Positions 16,762 through 25,544 of a DNA stretch of 32,723 nucleotides are shown piece after piece. Below the pieces are notes generated by a model. It worked only from the letters and a program-made list of their open reading frames with translations, did not search any database and was not told where the DNA came from. The stretch spans positions 1 to 32,723 of the forward strand of contig JACQDK010000029.1 of NCBI GenBank assembly GCA_016201135.1, given 5' to 3'. Each line of letters starts with the position of its first letter. Position 1 is the first letter of the stretch. Source of the DNA: Actinomycetota bacterium. Its GTDB lineage: Bacteria; Actinomycetota; UBA4738; HRBIN12. The position numbers and the translations under genes are program-made.

Positions 16762-17371
16762 ATGACCCGGGACCTGCTCTTCCAGGACCAGATCAAGCAG
16801 TCTGTGCGCACCGCGTACGCGGGCCTGGACCGCGGGGCGGGCAAGCCGGCTGCCGATCTCCTTTACTTCGAGGACGAGCTGGCCGAGCTGCCGCCCGAGG
16901 CGGTCGGTTGGGCGCTCGGCGTCGGCAACCCCGTGCGGCACGCGGACCTACAGCCCGGCGAGATCGTGCTCGACGTGGGCTCCGGAGGCGGCATCGACAC
17001 GATCCTCGCTGCCAAGAGGGTCGGCCCCTCGGGCGGCCGAGATCCGCCGGGTGCTGAGGCCCGGGGGACGTCTCTGCGTCGCCGACCTGACGGTCGAGGA
17101 CGAGCTGCCGCCCGAGGTGATGAACAACGAGGCCGCCTGGGCCGGGTGAGTGTCTGGCGCCCTGGCGGAGCGTGCCTTCGCCCTCAAGATCCAGAAGATG
17201 GGGTTCGAAGACGTCCGGCTCGGCGAGCGGATCCCCTACGGGGTGGAAGAGGCCGCGCTCTACCCGCTGTTCACACCCGCGCTGATCCAGCTGATGCGCG
17301 AGGTCATTCCCCCGGATCGCCAGGACACCGTGGCCGTCAGCGTGATCGCCAAGGCCCGCAAGCCTGCCTGA
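16762..17371 (+). CDS. ArsM-like SAM-dependent methyltransferase: internal out-of-frame deletion near 17024-17034 and in-frame TGA at 17147-17149 (pseudogene or candidate selenoprotein)
   Basis: MTRDLLFQDQIKQSVRTAYAGL...LPPEAVGWALGVGNPVRHADLQPGEIVLDVGSGGGIDTILAAKRVGP / AAEIRRVLRPGGRLCVADLTVEDELPPEVMNNEAAWAG-TGA-VSGALAERAFALKIQKMGFEDVRLGERIPYGVEEAALYPLFTPALIQLMREVIPPDRQDTVAVSVIAKARKPA*. Confidence 0.75.
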
Positions 17372-17405
17372 CCTACACACGGTCCCTCACCCGGAGGTCG
17401 ATCAC

Positions 17406-18803
17406 TCAACCGGTTCGAAGGATCTCCCGGACCGGCGACGACGCGAGCAGGGGGTCGGCGCGTTCTGGCTTCAAGGTCGACGCGAAGCCCCGGATGATCT
17501 CGGCGGCCTCCCGGTACGCGGCAGCCGCGCCCTCGTCCTCGCCGACCCCGTAAAGTGCGCGTCCGAGCGCCGCGCGCGCCTGCCAGCGGGTCAGCGGATG
17601 CCCGAGCCGGTCGGCCCCCTCGACGGTGGTCCTGAGCTGGGCGACGGCCTCCTGGTCCCTCCCGAGCTCGAGCAGGGCTGTGCCGAGAACCATCCGTGCG
17701 GACACGTCGTACTTCAAGCGCCCGATCGGCCGCGCTATCTCGATCGCTTCGAGCGCGCCCTCGACCGCCGCTTCCGGTCTCTTCGCGCGCAGAGCCATCT
17801 CGGCGCGCGCCACGGACAGCCGACCCGGTGCGAGCCATCGCTCCCATCCGGTTCCGTGGCGGGCTCGCTCCCAAAGATCGGGCAAGGCGCGCTCGACTCT
17901 CGCCACCTCGTCCTCGAGCAGATCCGTGAAGATCAGATCGATCTCGCCCTGCATCACTCCGCTGTCGAACCCAGCTCGGCGATAGAGCTCGATCGCCTCC
18001 TCGTTCCGGCGCCTCGACTCGGCGAGGTCGAGCACGTCGCGCAGGGGTGCGGTCGAGCAGTTGAGGGCGTAGGCGATCCCGCCGATCGAGTCGAGCTCTC
18101 TGGCTCGCGCGATCGTGGCGTCGAACAGCTCGATCGCCTCCGCGTGGCGACCCAGCGCGGCGAGAGCAAGTCCCTCCGTAGAGCCACCGTCCAGCAGGGC
18201 TGCCGGGTTGTGGACGTCGCCGCCGAGCTCTCGCGCATGCCGGCCGAGCTCGGCGGCCCTGGCGTACCCGCCCGCCCAGTAGTGGGTAAGGGCGTGAAGG
18301 GATGAGTGTGCCGCGAGGTCGATGGCCCTGGTGCCGGGGGTCCAGGTCTCCAGCGCCCGATCCCCCAGCTCGACGGCCCGGTCGAGGTCGCCCTCCTGCC
18401 CCCGTATGCCGTGCGTCTGGCTAAGCAGGGCGAGGGCAGGACCGAGCGCATCGTCGTCGCCGAGCCGCTCCGCCAGCTCGAGCGATCGTTCGGCGAAGGC
18501 GTACGCCTGGTCGGTCCGCTCCATCCACATCGAGGCGCGCCCGAGACCGAGCAGCGCCTCGAGCTGTTCGCGCCCTTCGAGGTTCGGGAGGAGCTCGCCG
18601 AGCTCCTGCGCTGCGGCCTCGAAGTCCTCCAGCTCGACCAGCGCGAGGCCGCGGAGCAGACGGATGCTTCGCCGGGCGGGCTCGTCGTCGCGGACGAGGT
18701 CGAGCGCTTCGGTGTAGAGCTGGGGGGCCGGCTCCTTGTCCCATCCCTCGCGAGCGTGCTCGGCGGCCGCGAGCAGATCCCGTACCGCGGGCGAGAACAT
18801 CAT
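17406..18803 (-). CDS. TPR-repeat protein
   Basis: 465 aa of repeated TPR-like helices (e.g. ALLGLGRASMWMERTDQAYAFAERSLELAERLGD; GLALAALGRHAEAIELFDATIARARELDS). Confidence 0.75.
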   Translation of the reverse strand: MMFSPAVRDLLAAAEHAREGWDKEPAPQLYTEALDLVRDDEPARRSIRLLRGLALVELEDFEAAAQELGELLPNLEGREQLEALLGLGRASMWMERTDQAYAFAERSLELAERLGDDDALGPALALLSQTHGIRGQEGDLDRAVELGDRALETWTPGTRAIDLAAHSSLHALTHYWAGGYARAAELGRHARELGGDVHNPAALLDGGSTEGLALAALGRHAEAIELFDATIARARELDSIGGIAYALNCSTAPLRDVLDLAESRRRNEEAIELYRRAGFDSGVMQGEIDLIFTDLLEDEVARVERALPDLWERARHGTGWERWLAPGRLSVARAEMALRAKRPEAAVEGALEAIEIARPIGRLKYDVSARMVLGTALLELGRDQEAVAQLRTTVEGADRLGHPLTRWQARAALGRALYGVGEDEGAAAAYREAAEIIRGFASTLKPERADPLLASSPVREILRTG

Positions 18804-18857
18804 CGGAAGATAGGGCAGGCCTGGGGCACCGGTCCAGTCCTAGGTCTGCCGGAGCCG

Positions 18858-20051
18858 TCAGATCCCGGGCGGCGCGGCTCCGTCAGGGAGCCAGGCCTCG
18901 ACCGACGTGCCCGTCCCCGGCTCGGACTCGATGCGGCACCATCCCTGCGCCATCTCGGCGCGCTCGACCATCGACAGGAGCCCGAGGTGGCCGGGCGCGG
19001 GTTCCAGTTTGTCCCCGACGTCGAAGCCTCTGCCGTCGTCGGCCACCCGAACGCTGAACCCCCCGTCTCGCTCCTCGAGAGAGACCGCGATCTCGGAGGC
19101 TCCCGAGTGCTTGCGCGCGTTGTTCAGAGCCTCCTGCGCGATGCGGTACAGGATCGTCAGGGCCTCGGGATCTGGCTGGCGCTGGAGCCGGTCGTCGACC
19201 CGGAAGACGAAGCGGCCCGTGTGCGCTGCCATCGACATGAACTCGCGGATCGCGGGGGCCAGCCCGCCCGTGTCGAGCGCCGGCGGGTGCAGCTCGAAGA
19301 GCAGGAACCGCAGGCGGCCCACGGCGGCCTCGGTCGCCTCCTGGAGGCGGTCGAGCTGCGCGATCTCCTCGGGGTCGTGCAGCAGCTTCCGGAGAACGTG
19401 CATCCGCATCCCGACGGCGGTCATCACCTGGACCGAGTCGTCGTGTATGTCGCCCGCGATCCGCCGCCGCTCCTCCTCCTGGGCGTTGATGACCCGCGAG
19501 AGCAGGCTCCGTCTCGCTTCGTCGACCCGGCGCAGTTGACGGTAGCTGTCCTCGAGCTCCCCCGTCCGCGCCCGCACGCGCTCCTCCAGCTCCTCCTGGT
19601 GGCGCTTGAGGTCGACGTGCAGGAAGCGGGTTCGGAGCAGGTTCCGGATGCGCAGCGCCACCTCGATCGCGTCGAAGGGCTTCGTGAGGAAGTCGTTCGC
19701 TCCCGCCGCCAGGGCGCGCTGCTTGGTTCCGGCGGTGGCGTCCGCGGTGAGGACTAGGATCGGCAGGTACTCGTCGGGCTCCAGCCGTTCCGCGACCCGA
19801 CGCATCAGCTCGAACCCGTCGACGTGTGGCATCAGCAGGTCGAGGGCGAGCAGGTCGGGAGGCTCCTGCTCGAACACGGCCATGACCTCGCGTGGGTCGA
19901 TCACCGTTCCCACGTTGCGGAACCCGCCCTGATGCAGGATCCGTTCCATCAGACGGACGTTCGCCTCCTCGTCGTCGATCACCAGGATGCGGGCGGAAGC
20001 GAGCCGATCGTCGTCGAGGGCAACTCGTGCGTCATCTGGGGCGAGCATCAT
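18858..20051 (-). CDS. Hybrid REC - HisKA_3/HATPase (NarX-type) signalling protein
   Basis: ILVIDDEEANVRLMERIL...LLALDLLMPHVDGFELMRRV...LTKPFDA (REC), EEERRRIAGDIHDDSVQVMTAVGMRM (HisKA_3), ALNNARKHSGASEIAVSLEERDGGFSVRVADDGRGFD (HATPase). Confidence 0.9.
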   Translation of the reverse strand: MMLAPDDARVALDDDRLASARILVIDDEEANVRLMERILHQGGFRNVGTVIDPREVMAVFEQEPPDLLALDLLMPHVDGFELMRRVAERLEPDEYLPILVLTADATAGTKQRALAAGANDFLTKPFDAIEVALRIRNLLRTRFLHVDLKRHQEELEERVRARTGELEDSYRQLRRVDEARRSLLSRVINAQEEERRRIAGDIHDDSVQVMTAVGMRMHVLRKLLHDPEEIAQLDRLQEATEAAVGRLRFLLFELHPPALDTGGLAPAIREFMSMAAHTGRFVFRVDDRLQRQPDPEALTILYRIAQEALNNARKHSGASEIAVSLEERDGGFSVRVADDGRGFDVGDKLEPAPGHLGLLSMVERAEMAQGWCRIESEPGTGTSVEAWLPDGAAPPGI

Positions 20052-20305
20052 CTTTCCCCAAGGCGTGGGCAGCGGCCGGCTCCGGGCGTTCATGGGTGGC
20101 GGTCCCGGGCACGCCCGGGTTCCCTCTCGATGTGCGGATGCGCATCCCTGTTCATACGCCACCCAAGTCGATGTGGCAACGACCGAGCGGGCCATCTGGG
20201 CATCACCCGGGGGGACCCCGGCCGCCCGACAGCAGGTCGCTCGGAGGGCGGGACCCGGCGAGGAGGTGACGGCCCGCGATCCGCGGCTGAACCTCGTGGT
20301 TGCCC

Positions 20306-20356
20306 CCGATAGGCAACGTGACCGTTGCCCTGTGAGGGCACCTCACGGGGTATCGG
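20306..20356. other. Nested inverted repeats that can fold as a three-way junction
   Basis: CCGATA[GGCAACG-TGAC-CGTTGCC]CT[GTGAGG-GCA-CCTCAC]GGGGTATCGG: outer 6 bp plus two inner perfect hairpins. Confidence 0.5.
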
Positions 20357-20397
20357 CCCCTCGGGTCGTGTGAGGGTTGGCCGGGGTAGGGTTGGTC

Positions 20398-21321
20398 GTG
20401 CCCGTGATCGAGCTGGAGGGGCTCCGGAAGGAGTACCGGCGCCTGCGTGGAGGCCGGACCGTCGCCGTCGACGGCCTGGACCTCGCCGTTCCCGAGGGCG
20501 GGGTGTTCGGGTTCCTGGGGCCCAACGGCGCGGGCAAGACGACGACCATCCGGTGCCTGCTGGGCCTCGTCGCCGCGAGCGGCGGCCGCGCCAGGCTCCT
20601 CGGCGCGGAGGTTCCGCGAGGCCTCCCGGGTGTGATCCGGCGGGTCGGCTCGATCGTCGAGACCCCCGCGCTCTTCCCGCGCTTCAGCGGCCGGCGGAAC
20701 CTCCAGCTGCTCGGCCGGCTTCAGGGGGTCGGGCCGAAGGCCGTGCAGGTTGTCCTCGAGCGCGTGTCGCTGGCCGAACGCGCCGACGACCTGGTGAAGA
20801 ACTACTCGCTCGGGATGCGCCAGCGGCTCGGCATCGCGGCGGCCCTTCTGAAGGACCCCTCGGTCCTGATCCTGGACGAGCCCGCGAACGGCCTCGATCC
20901 CGCCGGGATCGTGGAGGTGCGGGAGCTCCTTCGCGGGCTCGGCGCCGAGGGCAGGACCGTCTTCGTCTCGAGCCACATCCTTTCCGAGGTGCAGCAGATG
21001 GCCGATCGCGTCGCGATCCTGGCCCGCGGGCGGTGCGTGCGGGCGGGGGCGGTGGCCGACGTGCTGGCGAGCGGGCGCGCGGAGGGGATGCTCGTGCGGA
21101 TCGACGATCCCGAGGCCGGCCGGCGGGCGCTCGCGGATGCCGGCATCGACGCGACCCTCGATCGGGACCTGCTCCGCGTGCCGCTCGGAGCGCCCGATGC
21201 GGCCCGGATCACCCGCGCGCTCGCCGAGCGGGGCCTCTACCTCACGGAGCTCCGCCCCGAGGAGGCCGACCTCGAGACGGTGTTCCTGGAGCTCACGCGC
21301 GACGAGGGGCTCGCCGGATGA
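20398..21321 (+). CDS. ABC transporter ATP-binding protein
   Basis: FLGPNGAGKTTTIRCLLGL (Walker A), NYSLGMRQRLGIAAALLKDPSVLILDEPANGLDP (signature, Walker B). Confidence 0.95.
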   Translation: MPVIELEGLRKEYRRLRGGRTVAVDGLDLAVPEGGVFGFLGPNGAGKTTTIRCLLGLVAASGGRARLLGAEVPRGLPGVIRRVGSIVETPALFPRFSGRRNLQLLGRLQGVGPKAVQVVLERVSLAERADDLVKNYSLGMRQRLGIAAALLKDPSVLILDEPANGLDPAGIVEVRELLRGLGAEGRTVFVSSHILSEVQQMADRVAILARGRCVRAGAVADVLASGRAEGMLVRIDDPEAGRRALADAGIDATLDRDLLRVPLGAPDAARITRALAERGLYLTELRPEEADLETVFLELTRDEGLAG

Positions 21322-22247
21322 TGGCGGCGCTGCTCTCGACGGAGCTCCTGCGGGTCTCGTCGCGCCGTCTCGTGCGCATGGCGGTCCTCGCCGCGCTGCT
21401 CGGGATCGCCGTGACCGGCGTTCTCGTCGCGGCGCACTCCCACGGGCCCAGCGCGCAGCAGCTCGCGGCCGCGCGCGACGCCTACCGGGGCAACCTTCGG
21501 CAATGCCTGAGCGGCGGGTTCATCCCGGAAGACCAGCTCCCGACGGGCCAGACCCTGGAGGAGTTCTGCGCGCAGAACGTGCAGCTCGAGTTCTACCTGC
21601 CGGGGACCAGCTTCAGTCTCGTCAACCTCAAGGGCGCGCTCTCGGGCACGGCGGTGCTCCTTGTCCTCGGCGGCCTCCTGCTGGGGGGATCGCTCGCGGG
21701 CGCCGAGTGGAACGCCGGCACGATGGCGACGCTCCTCACATGGGAGCCGGGCCGGTTGCGCGTGCTGCTGGCGAAGGCGATCGCGGCGGCCGCGGTCGTG
21801 ATGCTGCTTGCGATCGGGGCGGAGACCGTCCTGTCGCTCGTGCTGTGGCTGGTCGCGGCGACGCGCGGGATGACGCAGGGAGCGGACGGGAAGTGGCTCC
21901 TGGGCGTCGTCGGGCTCGTCCTGCGTGTCTCCGCCTCCGCGGGCATAGCCTCGCTGATCGGCTTGGCAGTCGCGATGATCGGCCGGAGCACGGTCGCGGC
22001 GGTCGCGGTCGGTTTCGCCTACCTCGGGCCGCTCGAAGGCCTGATCCGCGGGCTGAGGCCCTCGTGGCAGCCGTGGCTCCTAGGCGACAACGTCGCGCTG
22101 TTCGTGAACGGGAGGTCGCAGCCGCTCGGCGTCTATCCGCACGAGATCGTGCGGACCGTCACCGCCGCGGGGCTCGTCGCCTCGGCCTATGCGGTGGTGC
22201 TGCTCGCGTTCGCCGCGCTCTCGTTCCGCTCGCGCGACGTGACGTGA
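21318..22247 (+). CDS. ABC-2 type permease subunit
   Basis: Multi-TM; overlaps ATPase stop; LLLGGSLAGAEWNAGTMATLLTWEPGRLRVLLAKAIA. Confidence 0.88.
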   Translation: MMAALLSTELLRVSSRRLVRMAVLAALLGIAVTGVLVAAHSHGPSAQQLAAARDAYRGNLRQCLSGGFIPEDQLPTGQTLEEFCAQNVQLEFYLPGTSFSLVNLKGALSGTAVLLVLGGLLLGGSLAGAEWNAGTMATLLTWEPGRLRVLLAKAIAAAAVVMLLAIGAETVLSLVLWLVAATRGMTQGADGKWLLGVVGLVLRVSASAGIASLIGLAVAMIGRSTVAAVAVGFAYLGPLEGLIRGLRPSWQPWLLGDNVALFVNGRSQPLGVYPHEIVRTVTAAGLVASAYAVVLLAFAALSFRSRDVT

Positions 22248-22255
22248 CGTGACGT
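22236..22255. repeat. 4 x GACGT tandem repeat over the permease stop codon
   Basis: gacgtgacgtgacgtgacgt. Confidence 0.9.
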
Positions 22256-22261
22256 GAAAGA

Positions 22262-23704
22262 TCACTTCACGACGAACGTCCCCGTCATCGTCGTGGGATG
22301 GATGTCGCACCTGAAGAAGTACGTGCCGGGGCCGAGCGGTCCCACCTTGTACGTGAAGCTGGCCGGCCCGGTCACGAGCTCGCCTTTGAACAGCGCCGTG
22401 GCCCCGCTCTCGTCCGTGTAGATCGAGATGTTGTGCGGTATCCCCGGGTCCTTGTTCTCGAAGGTGATCGTGAAGGGCTTCCCGGCGGGAGCGGCCAGAC
22501 AGTTGGTGTCGAACATCGTGTTCGCGGCCGTGATGTGCAGCTTCGTGCCGCCGGGCTCGCAAGCGGCAGGAGCGGCTCCGCTGGGACTGGGTGAGAGCGA
22601 CGGGGCCGGGCCGCCCCCTCCGCCCTTGCCGGTGTAGGCGCTCAGCGGCTTGGCGGGATCCACTCCGGCCGAGAAGGGATCGGCCATCGTCGGGTAGGTC
22701 GCCGGCGCGGGCGGCGCCTGCGGATCGACCTTGATCAGCCCGACCGCGCCGAGCGCCGTGTACGCGAAGGAGTGCGTGACGAACGGGTAGAGCCCCGGAT
22801 CGGGGATCTTCAGCTCGAACATCGCTCCCGCGCCCGGCGCGATCGCGTACGTCTGGAGCCCGTAGAGGGTGTTGGCGGGGTTCCCGTCGGCATGGGTCTG
22901 TAGGAACATCGTCCCTATCACGTGGAACGCGTCCGTGAGCGTCGGTCCGGCGTTCAACACCCAGATCCGGAACTGCTCGTCGGGCTTCACCGCGAGCGGG
23001 GTGGTCTTGTACTGGTCCGCCTTGCCGTTGAACACGACGTACTGAGGATCGACCGCCTCCATCCGGGTGAGGTCTCCCTCGTACACGCCGTGGATGGGTT
23101 TGGCGGTCGGATAGAGCTCGCTCGAGACGAGGACGAACTCGCGCTCCTTGGGAAGGTTGTCGGGCTCCACGATGATCGCGCCGTACATGCCATTCGAGAT
23201 GTGTTGGAGCACAGGCGGTACTCCGCAGTGATACATGAAGACCCCGGGGAACATCGCGACCCAGTCGAAGGTCTTCGTCTCTCCCGGGTTGACCGGCTGG
23301 TAGTTGCCGGTAAGGGTCGTGGCCCCGGCCGCGGGAAGGTCGGCCCAGGGGGTCATCGCCGCGTGGAAGTCGATCGAGTGCTGCATCCCGATCGTGCTGG
23401 CGTTCGTGAGGGTGAAGTGGACCGTGTCACCGAGGTGCACGCGGATCACGGGGCCGGGCGCGGTCCCGTCGAACGTCCAGACGTGGTAGCGGATGCCGGG
23501 CGCGATCTCCTGGATGGTCTCGGTCGCGGTGAGGTCGATGTTCACGACCGTGCCGTTGGCGGCCTCGACCCGGTAGTCGGGAGCGCCGGACGACGCAGGT
23601 CTCAGCGGCTGGGTGGGGCTCGTTCTGCTGGGCCGGATCCACGTGAGGCCGATGATCAGCAGGGCGATCTCCACGAAGACCCCGACGGCGAACACCCTCC
23701 TCAT
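22262..23704 (-). CDS. NirK-like two-domain multicopper protein with an additional C-terminal cupredoxin domain
   Basis: MQHSIDFHAAM, FMYHCGVPPVLQHISNGMYG, DAFHVIG, YPFVTHSFAYTALGAVGLIKV (NirK T1/T2 Cu ligands); Gly/Pro/Ser linker; IPHNISIYTD...YFFRCDIHPTTMTGTFVVK (blue-copper site). Confidence 0.85.
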   Translation of the reverse strand: MRRVFAVGVFVEIALLIIGLTWIRPSRTSPTQPLRPASSGAPDYRVEAANGTVVNIDLTATETIQEIAPGIRYHVWTFDGTAPGPVIRVHLGDTVHFTLTNASTIGMQHSIDFHAAMTPWADLPAAGATTLTGNYQPVNPGETKTFDWVAMFPGVFMYHCGVPPVLQHISNGMYGAIIVEPDNLPKEREFVLVSSELYPTAKPIHGVYEGDLTRMEAVDPQYVVFNGKADQYKTTPLAVKPDEQFRIWVLNAGPTLTDAFHVIGTMFLQTHADGNPANTLYGLQTYAIAPGAGAMFELKIPDPGLYPFVTHSFAYTALGAVGLIKVDPQAPPAPATYPTMADPFSAGVDPAKPLSAYTGKGGGGGPAPSLSPSPSGAAPAACEPGGTKLHITAANTMFDTNCLAAPAGKPFTITFENKDPGIPHNISIYTDESGATALFKGELVTGPASFTYKVGPLGPGTYFFRCDIHPTTMTGTFVVK

Positions 23705-23760
23705 CTCGATGCTCCTTCCTCGATGGGTTCGACTCCCGCTTCCGGCGAGCGGTCCTCACC

Positions 23761-24327
23761 CTATCGTCCGGAGGAAGGATCGCCCGGGATCTCGCCGGCC
23801 TCCGCCGGCTTGGTTCTTCTCACTCCGACGACGACGAACCAGCCTATGCCGGCGTGCATCAGCAGGTCTCCGATGCTCACCGCCTGTCCGATCGGCGGTC
23901 CGATCGGGATCACGTCCCCGAGCGGCAGCAGCTTGGTTCCGTCACCGGCCAGGCGGTGCTTCTGGCCGGCGGCGCCGGTCCTCAGCTCACCGAGGGTGGA
24001 GGCCTGGCCGGAGGCCACGAGCGCGTGCCTGGTCACGGGCATCCCGTGGTTCGCCGCGATGGCGACGAGGTTCAGGGCAAGTCCGAGCAGGATCAGCGCG
24101 AACCCGGGCGCGCGGACGTTGGCTCCCGCGAAGACCAGCAGGAGGGCGAAGGACGCGAGCAGCACAGGGAAGGCGAACGAGCCGCGGATCACGAGGAACT
24201 GCAGGACCACGCCGGCGAGCGCCACCCACGTCCACCGGACCTTCACCGAGGGGAAGTGGCTGAGGCTCCCGCCGGCGAGAAGGCCGATGCCGAAGGAGAG
24301 CGCGAGCGTGAGGAGGATCAGGGGCAC
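23761..24327 (-). CDS. DUF5317-like membrane protein
   Basis: VPLILLTLALSFGIGLLAGGSLSHFPSVKVRWTWVALAGVVLQFLVIRG...GDLLMHAGIGWFVVVGVRR: several TM helices; family from memory. Confidence 0.6.
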   Translation of the reverse strand: MPLILLTLALSFGIGLLAGGSLSHFPSVKVRWTWVALAGVVLQFLVIRGSFAFPVLLASFALLLVFAGANVRAPGFALILLGLALNLVAIAANHGMPVTRHALVASGQASTLGELRTGAAGQKHRLAGDGTKLLPLGDVIPIGPPIGQAVSIGDLLMHAGIGWFVVVGVRRTKPAEAGEIPGDPSSGR

Positions 24328-24337
24328 GATGGGCCGC

Positions 24338-25543
24338 TCAGGTGGCGTCCCTGCGGGCGAGCTCGTCGCGCGCGAGGCGGGCGGCCTCCTCGTACACGTC
24401 GCGTGCCGGCACGCCCGCCTCGCGCGCAACGGCCGCGCAATCCTCGAACTCCGGCGCCACCGTGACCGGCGCGTCGTCGAGCAGGCCGACCTTGACTCGA
24501 ACCCGTCCGTACCGAGTGGACACCTCGATCCATTCGCGATCGAGCGCCTGCTTGCTCACCGCGGCCGCGCGGATCCCGAGCGTGCCGGTCTCACGGAAAA
24601 GCACGCGGCGCATCGCGTCCTGCTGCTGGGGCGAGCAGAGCACCGAGATCGTGACCGCAGCGCGCCCCTTCTTCATCACGATCGGCGTGAGCCATGCGTC
24701 CTGCGCTCCGGCCTCGAACAGGCGCTCCAGGACGTAGCCGTAGAGCTCGGGGTTCAGGTCGTCGACGTTGGTCTCCAGCACGAGCTCTCCTGAGGCCGGC
24801 GTTTCGGCCGCGGATCCCCGCCCTGCCGGCACCTCCTCGCCCAGGAGCACCCGAAGAACGTTCGGGAAGTCGGTGCGGTGCGAGCCGGCGCCGTAGCCCA
24901 CCGCGTCGATGCGCATCGCCGGCATCTCGCCGAAGCCCTCCACCGTCGAGGTGAGGATCGCCGCGCCGGTCGGCGTCACGAGCTCGACCGGCACGCCCCG
25001 GGAGTACATCGGGGCGCCGCGCAGCAGCTCCACCACGGCCGGCGCCGGGATCGGCATCGAGCCGTGCTCGGTCCGCACCATCCCGAACCCCGTCGGAACC
25101 GCGGACGAGAACGCCCGCTCGACGCCGAGCATGGTGAGCGCCACCGCCACGCCGCAGATGTCGACGATCGAGTCGACCGCGCCCACCTCGTGGAACGTGA
25201 CCTGCTCGACGTCGCGCCGGTGGACGATCGCCTCGGCCTCGGCGAGCCTGCGGAAGATCCGCTGGGCGAGATCCTTCGCATCGGGCGGAAGGTCCGAGCC
25301 CTCCACCAGGGAGCGGATGTTCGCGTAGGTGCGGATCACCCCGCCCGCCGGCGCCTCAACCAGGACCTTCGTGGCACCGATCCCGTGCGCGTCGACCCGC
25401 TCCACCTCGACGTCGAACGGCTCCACCGGAAGCGTCGCCAGCACCTTCCGGATGCCGTCGAGGTCCGCGCCGGCATCGATCAGGGCGCCCAGGGCCATGT
25501 CTCCGGAGATCCCGGCGATGCAGTCGAAGTACAGGACGCGCAC
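24338..25543 (-). CDS. larC: LarC, nickel-pincer cofactor biosynthesis
   Basis: MRVLYFDCIAGISGDMALGALIDAGAD...FHEVGAVDSIVDICGVA...PTPAGAAIL-like segment, ETNVDDLNPELYGYVLERLFEAGAQDAWLTPIVMKKGR. Confidence 0.93.
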   Translation of the reverse strand: MRVLYFDCIAGISGDMALGALIDAGADLDGIRKVLATLPVEPFDVEVERVDAHGIGATKVLVEAPAGGVIRTYANIRSLVEGSDLPPDAKDLAQRIFRRLAEAEAIVHRRDVEQVTFHEVGAVDSIVDICGVAVALTMLGVERAFSSAVPTGFGMVRTEHGSMPIPAPAVVELLRGAPMYSRGVPVELVTPTGAAILTSTVEGFGEMPAMRIDAVGYGAGSHRTDFPNVLRVLLGEEVPAGRGSAAETPASGELVLETNVDDLNPELYGYVLERLFEAGAQDAWLTPIVMKKGRAAVTISVLCSPQQQDAMRRVLFRETGTLGIRAAAVSKQALDREWIEVSTRYGRVRVKVGLLDDAPVTVAPEFEDCAAVAREAGVPARDVYEEAARLARDELARRDAT

Positions 25544-25544
25544 G

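Noticed and set aside
18306-19757. 483-aa plus ORF
   Set aside because: Antisense to the TPR and REC-kinase genes, which carry clear domain motifs.
23720-23750. tRNA T-arm-like string GGGTTCGACTCCCGC
   Set aside because: No matching acceptor, D or anticodon arms upstream; the region upstream is the start of the nirK-like gene.
22922-24793. 623-aa plus ORF
   Set aside because: Antisense to nirK-like, DUF5317 and larC.
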